64,000 nucleotides of DNA, taken from positions 9,237 to 73,236 of the forward strand of contig CAZKNR010000413.1 of assembly GCA_964553925.1 (NCBI GenBank), given 5' to 3'. The notes below the pieces were generated by a model. It was not told the DNA's origin. It saw only the letters and a program-made list of their open reading frames with translations, and did not search any database. The position numbers and the translations under genes were made by a program. Of the stretch, positions 24,131 to 32,972 are shown piece by piece. Positions within the stretch are counted from its first letter, which is position 1; the number at the start of each line of letters is the position of its first letter. This stretch comes from DAISKN01 sp964553925. GTDB lineage: Bacteria > Acidobacteriota > Vicinamibacteria > Marinacidobacterales > SMYC01.

Positions 24131-25765
24131 ATGGAACTGATACTCGTTCTCGCACTCTCCATGACCTCGGATCGCCCCGCCCCCGACGCGAAGCTCGGGA
24201 GATCGCCGGTCCTTGCAGCGCGGGGGATGGTGGCGACGAGCCAGCCTCTCGCGGCCGCTGCGGGTCTGCGTGTGCTCCAGAACGGCGGAAACGCCATCGA
24301 TGCCGCCATTGCCACCGCGGCCGTGCTCAACGTGGTCGAGCCGATGATGGCGGGAATCGGGGGCGATCTTTTCGCCCTCGTCTACGACGCGGACTCGCAG
24401 AAGCTCTACGGACTGAATGCGACCGGCCGCGCGGGGTCGCTCGCCTCCGCCGAGAAGCTCCGCGAACGCGGGCTCGAGAGTGTCCCCTATAACGACATCC
24501 TCGCCGTCACCGTCCCCGGCGCCCTCGATGGTTGGGAGATGCTCCGGTCCCGCTTCGGAAGCCGGCCGCTCGCGGAGCTTCTCGAACCCGCCATTTACTA
24601 CGCCGAGTCGGGATTTCCCGTCTCCGAGATTATCGCCACCGACTGGGAGTTGAGCGTCCCCAAGCTCAAAAGCCACCCCGACTCCGCCGGGACGTATCTC
24701 GTGAACGACAAAGCCCCCCGGCACGGAGAGATCTTCAAGAGCCCGGACCTCGGCCGCACGTTCCGCCTCATCGCCGAGAAGGGACCGGAGGTGTTCTATC
24801 GCGGCGAGCTCGCGCGCCGAATCGTGGACTTCGTGCAAAAGGAACGTGGCCTTCTCACTTACGAGGATCTGGCGAATCACCACGGCGATTGGGTCGAGCC
24901 GATCTCGACCACCTATCACGGCGCCACGGTTTATCAGATCCCGCCGAACTCCCAGGGGTTCGTCGCCCTCGAAATGCTCAACATCGTCGAAGGCTTCGAC
25001 GTGGCGAAGCTCGGGCACAACTCGGCGGAGTATCTCCACCGGCTCATCGAAGCCAAGAAGCTCGCGTACGCCGATCGCGATCGATATCTCGCCGATCCCG
25101 AGAAGGCGCGCGTCCCTCTGGAGAAGTTGATCTCGAAGGAGTACGCGGTGGATAGACGGGGGCTCATCGACTCCGAGCGCGCGGCGACGGAGGTCCTGCC
25201 TGGGCTCATCGACACGACGGAGACCGTGTACCTCACCGTCGTCGACGAGAAGCGCAACGTCGTCTCCTTCATCTACAGCGTCTTCGACGATTTTGGCTCT
25301 GGCCGCGTCGTGCCGGGAACGGGAATCGCCCTCCAGAACCGTGGCGCGGGGTTCTCGCTCGAGTCCGGCCACCCCAACGAGATGGCTCCCGGAAAGAGAG
25401 CCCTCCACACCAACATGCCGGGCATGGTCTTCAAGAACGGCAAGCCCTGGATCAGCTACGGAGTGATGGGAGGCGACATGCAGCCGCAGGGGCACACCCA
25501 GGTTCTTCTGAACATCATCGACTTCGGGATGAACGTGCAGAAGGCGGGAGAGGCGGCGCGATTCCGCCACTTCTCCGAAGGCGCGGTCGCGTTCGAATCG
25601 GGCATGGACATCGACGTTCTTCAGGCGCTGATCCAGAAGGGCCATCGCCCGATGACCCGTATGGGGGCGTACGGGGGATACCAGGCGATCGAGATCGACT
25701 GGGAGAACGGCGTTCTCATCGGAGGCTCGGATCCACGCAAGGACGGCTGCGCTCTAGGGTACTGA
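24131..25765 (+). CDS. Gamma-glutamyltransferase family protein (YwrD-like)
   Basis: This Ntn hydrolase precursor of about 544 residues has the large-subunit start ARGMVATSQPLAAAAGL, NAIDAAIATAAVLNVVEP, and the glycine-rich IGGDLFALVY. The autocleavage site is in LIDTTETVYLTVVDE, where the Thr before VYL (about residue 365) becomes the N-terminal nucleophile of the small subunit. FGSGRVVPGTGIALQNRG and MGGDMQPQGHTQVL complete the active site. The DTVYLTVVD-type sequence places it with YwrD-like rather than classical GgtA enzymes. A role in peptide or glutathione degradation is the family expectation. A short hydrophobic N-terminus may be a weak signal. It overlaps the convergent symporter gene by 50 bases. 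Confidence 0.85.
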   Translation: MELILVLALSMTSDRPAPDAKLGRSPVLAARGMVATSQPLAAAAGLRVLQNGGNAIDAAIATAAVLNVVEPMMAGIGGDLFALVYDADSQKLYGLNATGRAGSLASAEKLRERGLESVPYNDILAVTVPGALDGWEMLRSRFGSRPLAELLEPAIYYAESGFPVSEIIATDWELSVPKLKSHPDSAGTYLVNDKAPRHGEIFKSPDLGRTFRLIAEKGPEVFYRGELARRIVDFVQKERGLLTYEDLANHHGDWVEPISTTYHGATVYQIPPNSQGFVALEMLNIVEGFDVAKLGHNSAEYLHRLIEAKKLAYADRDRYLADPEKARVPLEKLISKEYAVDRRGLIDSERAATEVLPGLIDTTETVYLTVVDEKRNVVSFIYSVFDDFGSGRVVPGTGIALQNRGAGFSLESGHPNEMAPGKRALHTNMPGMVFKNGKPWISYGVMGGDMQPQGHTQVLLNIIDFGMNVQKAGEAARFRHFSEGAVAFESGMDIDVLQALIQKGHRPMTRMGAYGGYQAIEIDWENGVLIGGSDPRKDGCALGY

Positions 25766-27242
25766 CGGCCCAGGTGACGAGAAACGCCGCGGGCATGGAA
25801 AACAGAGCCGGGTACTTGTAAGGAAACAGGGGAGCGGCGTTTCCCAGAATGTCGACCCAAATCGTCGGGCCGAAGAACATGAGCGCGATCGAAAGCACCA
25901 GGCCGACACTTCCGCCGGCGATGGCGCCCGCGGAGGTCAGGCCGGGCCAGTACACCGAGAGGATCAGAAGCGGGAAGTTGGCGCTCGCGGAGATGGCGAA
26001 GACCATGCTGACCATGTAGACGATGTTCTGGCCCTCGAAGAAAATCGCGAGCGCGATCGCGGCGAGACCGAGCCCGACGGCAGCGATGCGAGTGACCCGA
26101 AGCTCTTCGTGCTCGGTCGCGCGTCCGCCGCGGAGCGCGGTAGCGAAGAGGTCGTGCGAGAGGGCCGAGGCGCCCGCGAGAGTGAGACCGGCGACGACCG
26201 CGAGGATCGTGGCGAAGACGACGGCGCCGATGAACCCGACGAAGACGTCGCCGGCGACGACCCGGGCGAGGTGGACGGCGACCATATTGCTTCCGCCGAT
26301 GAGAGCCCCCGATGGACCGAAGAGCTCCGGATGCTCGTGGAGGCGCGGAATCGCGCCGAAGCCGATCACGAAGAACACCAGGATGAAGACGTAACCGATG
26401 AGGATGCTCGCGAAGAGGACCGAGCGGTAAGCGGCCTTCTCGTCGGGAACGGTGTAGAGGCGCATCACGATGTGGGGGAGTCCGACGAAGCCGAACACCA
26501 GGGCGAGCGAGAGCGAGATCGTGGACCAGGGGTCCTCGAGGAGGCCTCCGGGGGCGAAGATGCCCGCTCCCAGCCGGTGCACTTCCGCCGCCTCGCGGTA
26601 CATGCGTGAGAGATCGAAGTCGAAGGACTGGAGCGTCGCTCCGGTGAGGACGGTGATCCCGAAGACCATCAGCACCGCTTTGATGATCTGCACCCAGGTC
26701 GTCGCCATCATTCCGCCGACCGACACGTAGAAGACCATCAGGGCGCCGATCGAGATCACCGCCGGGGCGTATGGAATTCCGAACAGGAGCTGGACGAGCG
26801 CCCCGGCGCCCACCATCTGGGCGACGAGGTAGAGGAGCACGATCACGAGAGAGGTGAGGGCCGCGAACACCCGCACGGATTTCGTCTCGAACCGATGGGC
26901 GGCGACGTCCGAGACGGTGAACCGCCCGAGCTTTCGAAAGGGTTCGACCATCAACATCAGCAGAAGACAAAAGCCGACCATGGGAGCGAGGATGTAGATC
27001 GTCGCATCCAGCCCCGCGAGGTAGGTGAGACCGGTGATCCCGAGGAATGTTGCCGCCGACATGAAGTCCCCGGCGATCGCGAGACCGTTCTGAAAGCCGG
27101 TGATGCGCCCGCCCGCGGCGTAGAAATCCTTGGTTCCCTTGGTCTGGCGAGCCGCCCACCAGGTGATGGCGAGGGTGACCGCGAGAAAGAGGAGAAACGT
27201 CGATGCCACGACGATCGACGAGGAGGCTCCGGTCTCAATCAT
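25716..27242 (-). CDS. Sodium:solute symporter (SSS family, ActP-like)
   Basis: This 508-residue transporter has 13 or so predicted spans. ITWWAARQTKGTKDFYAAGG, then NGLAIAGDFMSAATFLGITG, is the SSS opening found in acetate permease ActP and related carriers; VGGMMATTWVQIIKAVLM and FGFVGLPHIVMRLYTVPD follow. The preceding gene, a DUF485 protein, overlaps its start by eight bases, as in the classical yjcH-actP pair. Acetate, pyruvate or another short carboxylate is the likely substrate. Confidence 0.88.
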   Translation of the reverse strand: MIETGASSSIVVASTFLLFLAVTLAITWWAARQTKGTKDFYAAGGRITGFQNGLAIAGDFMSAATFLGITGLTYLAGLDATIYILAPMVGFCLLLMLMVEPFRKLGRFTVSDVAAHRFETKSVRVFAALTSLVIVLLYLVAQMVGAGALVQLLFGIPYAPAVISIGALMVFYVSVGGMMATTWVQIIKAVLMVFGITVLTGATLQSFDFDLSRMYREAAEVHRLGAGIFAPGGLLEDPWSTISLSLALVFGFVGLPHIVMRLYTVPDEKAAYRSVLFASILIGYVFILVFFVIGFGAIPRLHEHPELFGPSGALIGGSNMVAVHLARVVAGDVFVGFIGAVVFATILAVVAGLTLAGASALSHDLFATALRGGRATEHEELRVTRIAAVGLGLAAIALAIFFEGQNIVYMVSMVFAISASANFPLLILSVYWPGLTSAGAIAGGSVGLVLSIALMFFGPTIWVDILGNAAPLFPYKYPALFSMPAAFLVTWAVSTLERSRPCVDPSLR

Positions 27243-27444
27243 CTTTGATGTCGATATGCGCGATCCGCCACCAGGCGTAGCCTCCCATCACCACGAGAGT
27301 AAGCAGGATGAATCCCAAGGAGAAGATCAACCCGCGGGAGCCCGTCAGTAGCTGGGGCTGGAACGCCATGATCAGGACCAGCGTGAAGAAAATGGCGGTG
27401 ACCGATGCCGATAGGGTGAAGCTCACTCGCCTCGGGTTGCTCAT
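27235..27444 (-). CDS. DUF485-like small membrane protein (YjcH-type partner of the symporter)
   Basis: This 69-residue protein has two membrane helices (VSFTLSASVTAIFFTLVLIM and GLIFSLGFILLTLVVMGGYA) linked by a short loop and ends in an acidic tail (IDIKDD). Position, size and eight-base overlap with the symporter start match the YjcH/DUF485 partner found before actP. It probably modulates or assembles with the transporter. The sequence match to DUF485 is loose, so context carries part of the call. Confidence 0.65.
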   Translation of the reverse strand: MSNPRRVSFTLSASVTAIFFTLVLIMAFQPQLLTGSRGLIFSLGFILLTLVVMGGYAWWRIAHIDIKDD

Positions 27445-27523
27445 GTTTCAGCGGCGTAGTGTACTCGATGCCGGTCTTGCGCGGGTTTCTGCCTCGAAAT
27501 AGGATGCCCTGAGGGTGGAAACC

Positions 27524-27796
27524 ATGTGCAGAAACATCAAGACACTCTTCAACTTCGAGCCTCCGGCAACCGAAGAGGAGATCCGGGCGGCCTCGCTCCA
27601 GTTCGTCCGGAAATTGAGCGGGTTCAACAAGCCTTCGAAGGCGAACGAGGAGAGTTTCGACCGGGCGGTGGAGAAGGTTGCCGGAATCGCGCGGAAGCTC
27701 ATCGAGAGTCTCGAGACCACCGCTGCACCGCGCGACCGGGAGACGGAGGCTCAGAAAGGACGCGCTCGTGCTCTCGAGCGGTTCGCCCCCCGATGA
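27524..27796 (+). CDS. DUF2277 family protein
   Basis: This 90-residue protein begins MCRNIKTLFNFEPPATEEEI, the signature of DUF2277, a small helical family of unknown function. The middle (ASLQFVRKLSGFNKPS) and the RAVEKVAGIARKLIESL helix also fit. A GTG nine bases upstream is in frame, but family members start exactly at the Met-Cys-Arg-Asn. It stands alone between a symporter operon and a convergent aminotransferase. Confidence 0.85.
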   Translation: MCRNIKTLFNFEPPATEEEIRAASLQFVRKLSGFNKPSKANEESFDRAVEKVAGIARKLIESLETTAAPRDRETEAQKGRARALERFAPR

Positions 27797-27833
27797 ACTG
27801 GGCCTCTGGCTCGGGTGCGCCGTCCTCCAGTCG

Positions 27834-29156
27834 CTAAGCGGCCTTCAGGACCTCCCGCAGTGTCTCCGCGATCTGATCGATCTGCCCCTTCTCGACGATG
27901 AGAGGCGGCGAGAGGGCGATGGTATCTCCGGTAGTGCGGATGAGAACGCCCTTGTCGAACGCAGCGCTGAACGCTTGCGCCGCCCGCTTGGTGGGGCTTC
28001 CCGCGATCGGCTCGAGCTCGATGGCGCCCACGAGACCGAGGTTCCGGATATCGATGACGTGAGGCAAGCCGCGGAGCTGGTGAAGGGCGTCCTCCCAGTA
28101 TCGCGCAAGCTCGGCACCACGGGTAAAGAGGCCTTCCTCCCGATAGATGTCGAGAGCGGCATTGCCCGCGGCGCAGGCAAGAGGATGCCCCGAATAGGTG
28201 TAACCGTGGAAGAGCTCGATTCCGTCCGGACCTTTCATGAACGTGTCGTAGATCTCGTCGCGGACCAGAACCGCCCCCATGGGTACGGCCGCGTTGGTGA
28301 GACCTTTCGCGAGGGTGATCATGTCGGGAACGACGTCGAAGTAGTGGCTCGCGAAGGGCGCCCCGAGCCGTCCGAAGCCGGTGATCACCTCGTCGAAGAT
28401 GAGAAGCAGTTGGTGCTTGTCGCAGATCTCGCGAAGCCTCTTGAGATAGCCCTTCGGCGGGATGAGGACTCCCGTCGATCCGGCGACGGGCTCGACGATG
28501 ACCGCGGCGATGGTCGACTTGTCGTGGAGCGTGACGAGCGACTCCAGCGCGTCCGCGAAATGGGCGCCCCACTCGGGCTCTCCGCGGCTGAAGGCGTTGT
28601 GCGAGAGGTCGTGCGTGTGGGGAAGATGATCGACTCCGGCCAGAAGGCTCCCGAAGAACTTCCGGTTGTTCGCGATCCCGCCGACGGAGATCCCTCCGAA
28701 TCCGACTCCGTGATAGCCGCGCTCTCGTCCGATGAGTCTATGGCGGCTGCCCTCGCCGCGAACCCGGTGATAGGCGAGAGCGATCTTGAGGGCGGTGTCG
28801 ACGGACTCAGAGCCCGAATTCGTGAAGAACACGTGCTTCAGCGGCGCGGGCGCGATCTCGGCGACCCGATGGGCGAGCCGGAACGCCCCCGGATGCCCCA
28901 TCTGGAATCCGGGCGCGAAGTCGAGCTCGGCGACCTGCTTCTGGATGGCCTCGGTAATCCTCTTGCGGCAGTGTCCGGCGTTGACACACCAGAGCCCCGA
29001 GACCGCGTCCAAAATCTTGCGCCCATCGTCGGCGATGTAATGCATCCCCTCGGCGGCAACGAGCAGGCGAGGATTCGCCTTGAACTGCCGATTGGCGGTA
29101 AAGGGCATCCAGAACGCTTCGAGATCGAGATCGAGTCCGGGTTTCGTGGTGGCCAT
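27834..29156 (-). CDS. Class III aminotransferase, omega-amino acid:pyruvate type
   Basis: This 440-residue PLP enzyme opens with FWMPFTANRQFKANPRLLV, the start of beta-alanine/omega-amino acid:pyruvate aminotransferases. It carries VFFTNSGSESVDTALKIALA (phosphate-binding), YHGVGFGGISVGG, the Asp of LLIFDEVITGFGRLG that holds the pyridine nitrogen, and the Schiff-base lysine in MITLAKGLTNAAVPMGAV. The reaction moves an amino group from an omega-amino acid or amine to pyruvate, giving alanine. With the SpdH-like oxidase elsewhere in the window it could feed on polyamine breakdown products, which is an inference. Confidence 0.9.
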   Translation of the reverse strand: MATTKPGLDLDLEAFWMPFTANRQFKANPRLLVAAEGMHYIADDGRKILDAVSGLWCVNAGHCRKRITEAIQKQVAELDFAPGFQMGHPGAFRLAHRVAEIAPAPLKHVFFTNSGSESVDTALKIALAYHRVRGEGSRHRLIGRERGYHGVGFGGISVGGIANNRKFFGSLLAGVDHLPHTHDLSHNAFSRGEPEWGAHFADALESLVTLHDKSTIAAVIVEPVAGSTGVLIPPKGYLKRLREICDKHQLLLIFDEVITGFGRLGAPFASHYFDVVPDMITLAKGLTNAAVPMGAVLVRDEIYDTFMKGPDGIELFHGYTYSGHPLACAAGNAALDIYREEGLFTRGAELARYWEDALHQLRGLPHVIDIRNLGLVGAIELEPIAGSPTKRAAQAFSAAFDKGVLIRTTGDTIALSPPLIVEKGQIDQIAETLREVLKAA

Positions 29157-29240
29157 GATACTAGCCTCTTTTCAACGAAACTTTAGCATTTCCAACAAAT
29201 TGAGCGCAACGTTCATATCACCGCGGCTAAGGTAACTACC

Positions 29241-29678
29241 TTGTGGGGCCCGGGCCCGCTCGCGGGCTACCTCGATCTCCCGACCACTCCGTTGAGGCTC
29301 ACGACGTCGGCCCTGTCGGCGATGGGCGCACTCGCCGCGGTCCTAAGCGAGTTCCGACTCGACGCGCTGGTGGCGTTCGCGACCGCACGGCGAAACCCGG
29401 AGATCGGGATTCGGGTGGCGCTGGGAGCGAGCCCGCGGGACGTGATGCAAGCGCTTCTGAAGCGCACCACCATAATCGTAGGCGTGAGCGCGGCTCTCGG
29501 TCTCGCTTTTTCGTTCGTGGCGATGCGCGCTCTCGCGAGCCTTCTCTATGCGACGCCGGACGGAACCTTGAGCCTCATCGTCGCAGCCCTCATGGGGATC
29601 GTGTCCGCCGTCGCCGCCTGGATGCCGGCTCGCCGCGCGCTCGCGGTCGAGCCCCTCGTGGCGCTCCGGTACGAATGA
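29241..29678 (+). pseudogene. C-terminal remnant of an FtsX/MacB-type (ADOP) ABC permease
   Basis: The final 120 codons match the end of a MacB/FtsX permease: a transmembrane segment, then FATARRNPEIGIRVALGASP (the coupling motif before the last spans), VMQALLKRTTIIVGVSAALG, and a closing hydrophobic helix ending in WMPARRALAVEPLVALRYE. Such permeases are 400-800 residues; here all upstream domains are missing and sequence before about 29290 is not family-like. A TTG can start the frame but no ribosome-binding site is seen. It is the stump of a deleted permease. Confidence 0.7.
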
Positions 29679-29679
29679 A

Positions 29680-30414
29680 TCACGCCGAGTCGTTCCGGCG
29701 GTACCGTGCCTCGCGCAGGAAGAGAAAGAGCAGTCCGGGTCCGAAGGCCCAGATCATGACCGTGGCGCCGAACACCAGGCCCGCATAGGACCCGCGCGCG
29801 CACCAGCAATTGTCGTCATCCGATTTCCAGATGAAGACACCGGACGCGACGATGAGCTCGAGAATGCTTCCGACGATGAGTCGGTGAGCCATCCGTTTCG
29901 AATGCTCGAATCGAGTACCTTCTCTCCAATAGAGAAAGAACACACCTGTCCACAATACCCACACAATCCACGCGCCTACCGGGATCGCGGTCGCAACCCG
30001 CTCGCCTTGGGTGGCGTCATCCCATAACCCCACCAACTCGAGGAGAGTCGCTGCCCCACCCAGAGACAGCATCATTGCCATGAAGGCGGCGGCGACCACG
30101 GCCGTTCTCATCGGGCGTGCGGTTTCTCCGAGGCGCACCGTCCATCCTCGGCGAGGGCCGAGAAACATCCATTGAGTGAGAAGCATGCCTCCAAGAAAGA
30201 TCGCCAAGTGGATTGCATAGGTCGTCGATTCCGAGTCGTCGTCCAGAACGAAATTCAGGAGTGCGTTGGGTAACCACCAGATAATCGGCGCCATTGCCAC
30301 GCCGCCATTCTCTGCGTCTCCGAACAGCAAGGGACCCGCGATCCACCCGAGGCCCGCCAGAAGGCACGCCAGTCCCAGGACCAGAAGCACCCAGCGGAAG
30401 CGATAGGCAGTCAT
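29680..30414 (-). CDS. Uncharacterised polytopic membrane protein
   Basis: This 244-residue protein has about six hydrophobic segments (WVLLVLGLACLLAGLGWIAG; HLAIFLGGMLLTQWMFLG; TAVVAAAFMAMMLSLGGAAT; PVGAWIVWVLWTGVFFLYW; the C-terminal GLVFGATVMIWAFGPGLLFL). A cytoplasmic Cys pair (DDDNCWCARGS) is distinctive. No known family is recognised. AAGGAGGT lies 11 bases before the ATG at 30414, which fixes the start. That ATG overlaps by two bases the start codon of the divergent LVIVD gene, and its ribosome-binding site lies inside that gene's coding strand region. Confidence 0.75.
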   Translation of the reverse strand: MTAYRFRWVLLVLGLACLLAGLGWIAGPLLFGDAENGGVAMAPIIWWLPNALLNFVLDDDSESTTYAIHLAIFLGGMLLTQWMFLGPRRGWTVRLGETARPMRTAVVAAAFMAMMLSLGGAATLLELVGLWDDATQGERVATAIPVGAWIVWVLWTGVFFLYWREGTRFEHSKRMAHRLIVGSILELIVASGVFIWKSDDDNCWCARGSYAGLVFGATVMIWAFGPGLLFLFLREARYRRNDSA

Positions 30415-31696
30415 GGTGGTACTGTACCTCCTTGTGGTGTCGCTTCTCGCTCTGCTTCTGGTGGGAGCCGCCGAGCCCGAGGCCAAGAACCTGCGAATCG
30501 TGGGCCGGAGCGATCTCCGTGGGCATGGAAACGGAGGCGAGGGGCTGGCGCTCCTCGAGTACGACGGCGGCCGCCGGGTCCTCTTTCTCGCGCACGAGAA
30601 CGCTCCTGTTTGCTTCAGCGTTGTCGACGTTACCGACGTGCGCGCGCCGAGCGTTCTGACTCAGGTCGAGACTGTGAGTCCTGACGTTCGGTGCAACTCT
30701 CTCGGGCTTTCGGGGTCGATTCTCGCTGTTGCCCATCAGACGGTGCGCATCGGGCTTCCCCACGCGGGGATGCGCGTCTACGATGTTTCCTCCCCCGAGG
30801 CTCCGAAGGAGCTTGCCTTCTTCGACACGTCCGGTCCGCACTCCCGGGGCGTTCATTTCGTCTGGTTCGTCGACGGGGAGTATGCGTATCTTGCGACCGG
30901 CGCGGCCGATTTCGTTCCCACGCATCCGAGCGACGATCAGGTCTTCATGATCGTGGACCTGCGCGATCCCTCGAGCCCTCGGGAGGTGGGCCGCTGGTGG
31001 ATGCCCGGCACACGCCAGGGCGACTCCGAGCCACCACCACCGCGATTGAAAATCGACGGCGGGTACCGCATGCATTCGCCTTTCGTCTCGGCGGATCGGC
31101 CCGATCGCGCCTACGTCGGCTGGATCGACGGGGGAGTCGTCATCCTCGACATCGCGGACCCCGCGCTACCGAAGCTCGTCGCGCGCCGGTCCTGGTATCC
31201 GCCGGAAGTCGGGTATACCCACACCGCGTTTCCACTCTTCGATCGAAACCTTCTGGTGGCTGCGGAGGAGGCGGTGCGGGATGGATGTGAGGACTGGCCG
31301 AAGCGGATCTGGATGGTGGACATCGCCGACGAGAAGAACCCGCGTCCATTCGCCGTCTTCCCTTCGCCTCCGAATCTCGAAGAGCTTTGCAAGCGCGGAG
31401 GCCGATTCGGCGCTCACAACATCCACGTGAACCGCCCTGGTGCCTTCTCGATGACCCTGAAGGAAACCGTCGTCGGAACTTTCTTCTCCGGCGGCGTGCG
31501 GGTCTATTCGATCGCCGATCCCGAGCATCCGGAGGAGATCGCCTACTTGATCCCGGAAGCCCCTTCCAGGAACCGGACCGGCGCCATCCAGTTGAACGAC
31601 GTGTACGTCGACGAGAAGGGGTGGATCTACACCAACGACCGGGATACCGGTGGTCTGTACATCCTCGAGTACACCGGGCCTAAGCCTCTTCGTTGA
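30413..31696 (+). CDS. Exported LVIVD-repeat beta-propeller protein
   Basis: This 427-residue protein has a signal peptide (VVLYLLVVSLLALLLVGAA) and repeated LVIVD-type blades: MRVYDVSSPEAPKELAFFDT, VFMIVDLRDPSSPREVGRWW, GGVVILDIADPALPKLVARR, IWMVDIADEKNPRPFAVF and GVRVYSIADPEHPEEIAYL. The repeated D-x-x-x-P pattern marks propeller blades used in protein or polysaccharide binding. Start choice is uncertain: ATG 30413 or GTG 30416 both give a good signal, and no strong Shine-Dalgarno is seen. Its 3' end overlaps the convergent MFS gene by 17 bases. Confidence 0.8.
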   Translation: MVVLYLLVVSLLALLLVGAAEPEAKNLRIVGRSDLRGHGNGGEGLALLEYDGGRRVLFLAHENAPVCFSVVDVTDVRAPSVLTQVETVSPDVRCNSLGLSGSILAVAHQTVRIGLPHAGMRVYDVSSPEAPKELAFFDTSGPHSRGVHFVWFVDGEYAYLATGAADFVPTHPSDDQVFMIVDLRDPSSPREVGRWWMPGTRQGDSEPPPPRLKIDGGYRMHSPFVSADRPDRAYVGWIDGGVVILDIADPALPKLVARRSWYPPEVGYTHTAFPLFDRNLLVAAEEAVRDGCEDWPKRIWMVDIADEKNPRPFAVFPSPPNLEELCKRGGRFGAHNIHVNRPGAFSMTLKETVVGTFFSGGVRVYSIADPEHPEEIAYLIPEAPSRNRTGAIQLNDVYVDEKGWIYTNDRDTGGLYILEYTGPKPLR

Positions 31697-32936
31697 GGCG
31701 ACGGGTGGGATCGATCACGAGCCAGAGAAGTCCGCCCATGGCGTAGATCCCCGCCGAGACCTGGAACGCGACGTTCCACGAGCCGAATCTCTGGACCACG
31801 TAACCCACCACCAGAGGCGCGAGCATGCCGCCGAGGTTGCCGAAGGTGTTCATCGCGCCCGTCACCACACCCGCGTGACGCCGTCCCACGTCGAGGCAGA
31901 CGGCCCAGGCGGCGGCGAGACCGAGATCGGCGGAGGCGAGCGCGAGGGCGATGAGAATCGCCTTCGGAAGCCGCCCGTCGACGGCCGTGGATCCGAGAAG
32001 AAGAAACGCCGAGCCAAGAAAAGCGCAGCATCCCAGGACCGAGCGGCCCACCTTGAGACCCCGAATGGCGGAGAGACGATCCGTCAGGAACCCCCCGAGA
32101 AGGTCCGCGCCTCCCGCGAGCACGAAAGGCAGTCCCGCGAGGGCGCCGCCCGCAAAGGCGGAAAAACCGAGGACTTCGATGAGGTACGTCGGAAGCCACG
32201 TGAAATAGAAGTAGAGACCGTATCCGAAGGCGAAGTACATGCCGCAGATCGCGTAGAGGTTCCCGCTCTTCAGGAGCTGCGCCCAGGGGACGGGGGCGTG
32301 CCCCGTCTCTCTCGGACCGTCCTGCCGGATCCACCCGAGCTCTCCCGCGCTCAACGCGGGATGATCCTCGGGCTCGTCGCGAAAGAACCGATACCAGAGA
32401 AACGCCCAGAGGATGCCGATGCTTCCGAACGCGACGAAGCTCCGCCGCCAGCCCCAGTGGTGGATCAGAAGAAGCGAAAGAGCCGGTGCGATGGCGCCTC
32501 CGATGCGAGAGCCGAGAAACAGAAATCCGTTCGCGCGACCTCGTTCGCAAAGGGGAAACCAGCGGGAGAACGCTCGCGAGACTCCCGGGAAGGCCCCCGC
32601 TTCTCCCGCACCGAATAGAAAGCGGGTCGCGATGAGGGATGGGTAGCTCCAGGCGGCGCCGGTCAGCATGGTGAACGCCGACCACCAGAGCACGATGCGG
32701 GTCAAGACCGATCGAGCGCCTCGGGTATCCGCGAGCCAGCCGGAGGGGATCTCGAAGAGGGAGTACGCGAGGGTGAAGGCGCTGAAGACCACGCTCATCT
32801 GGAGCATGGTGAGGCCGAGCTCTTTGGTGATGTGCGGCGCCGCCGTCGAGATGCACACCCGATCGAGGTACGTGATGACCGAGAGCGCGACGGCGAAACC
32901 GAGGACTTTGTTTCGAACGGGGTGAGGCATTCCCAT
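31680..32936 (-). CDS. MFS transporter, ACS family (second copy of the carrier-amidohydrolase module)
   Basis: This 418-residue carrier has twelve spans. VLGFAVALSVITYLDRVCIS is the ACS helix-1 signature, followed by FEIPSGWLADTRGARSVLTR, RFLFGAGEAGAFPGVSRAFS and RWFPLCERGRANG. This group includes glucarate, hexuronate and phthalate permeases. ATGs at 32945, 32936 and 32930 are all possible; 32936 is chosen, without a strong ribosome-binding site to decide. It is divergent from an exported amidohydrolase, just as the 20804 carrier is divergent from the paralogous amidohydrolase. Confidence 0.85.
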   Translation of the reverse strand: MGMPHPVRNKVLGFAVALSVITYLDRVCISTAAPHITKELGLTMLQMSVVFSAFTLAYSLFEIPSGWLADTRGARSVLTRIVLWWSAFTMLTGAAWSYPSLIATRFLFGAGEAGAFPGVSRAFSRWFPLCERGRANGFLFLGSRIGGAIAPALSLLLIHHWGWRRSFVAFGSIGILWAFLWYRFFRDEPEDHPALSAGELGWIRQDGPRETGHAPVPWAQLLKSGNLYAICGMYFAFGYGLYFYFTWLPTYLIEVLGFSAFAGGALAGLPFVLAGGADLLGGFLTDRLSAIRGLKVGRSVLGCCAFLGSAFLLLGSTAVDGRLPKAILIALALASADLGLAAAWAVCLDVGRRHAGVVTGAMNTFGNLGGMLAPLVVGYVVQRFGSWNVAFQVSAGIYAMGGLLWLVIDPTRRLNEEA

Positions 32937-32958
32937 GGGGCTCATGAAGCCGAAGGAG

Positions 32959-32964
32959 TATACT
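32959..32964 (+). promoter_or_regulatory. -10-like element before the second YtcJ-like amidohydrolase
   Basis: TATACT ends at 32964; predicted +1 is about 32971, two bases before the ATG at 32973. No convincing -35 is visible. The spacing repeats the near-leaderless arrangement seen at other genes here. Confidence 0.45.
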
Positions 32965-32972
32965 CTCGCGCC

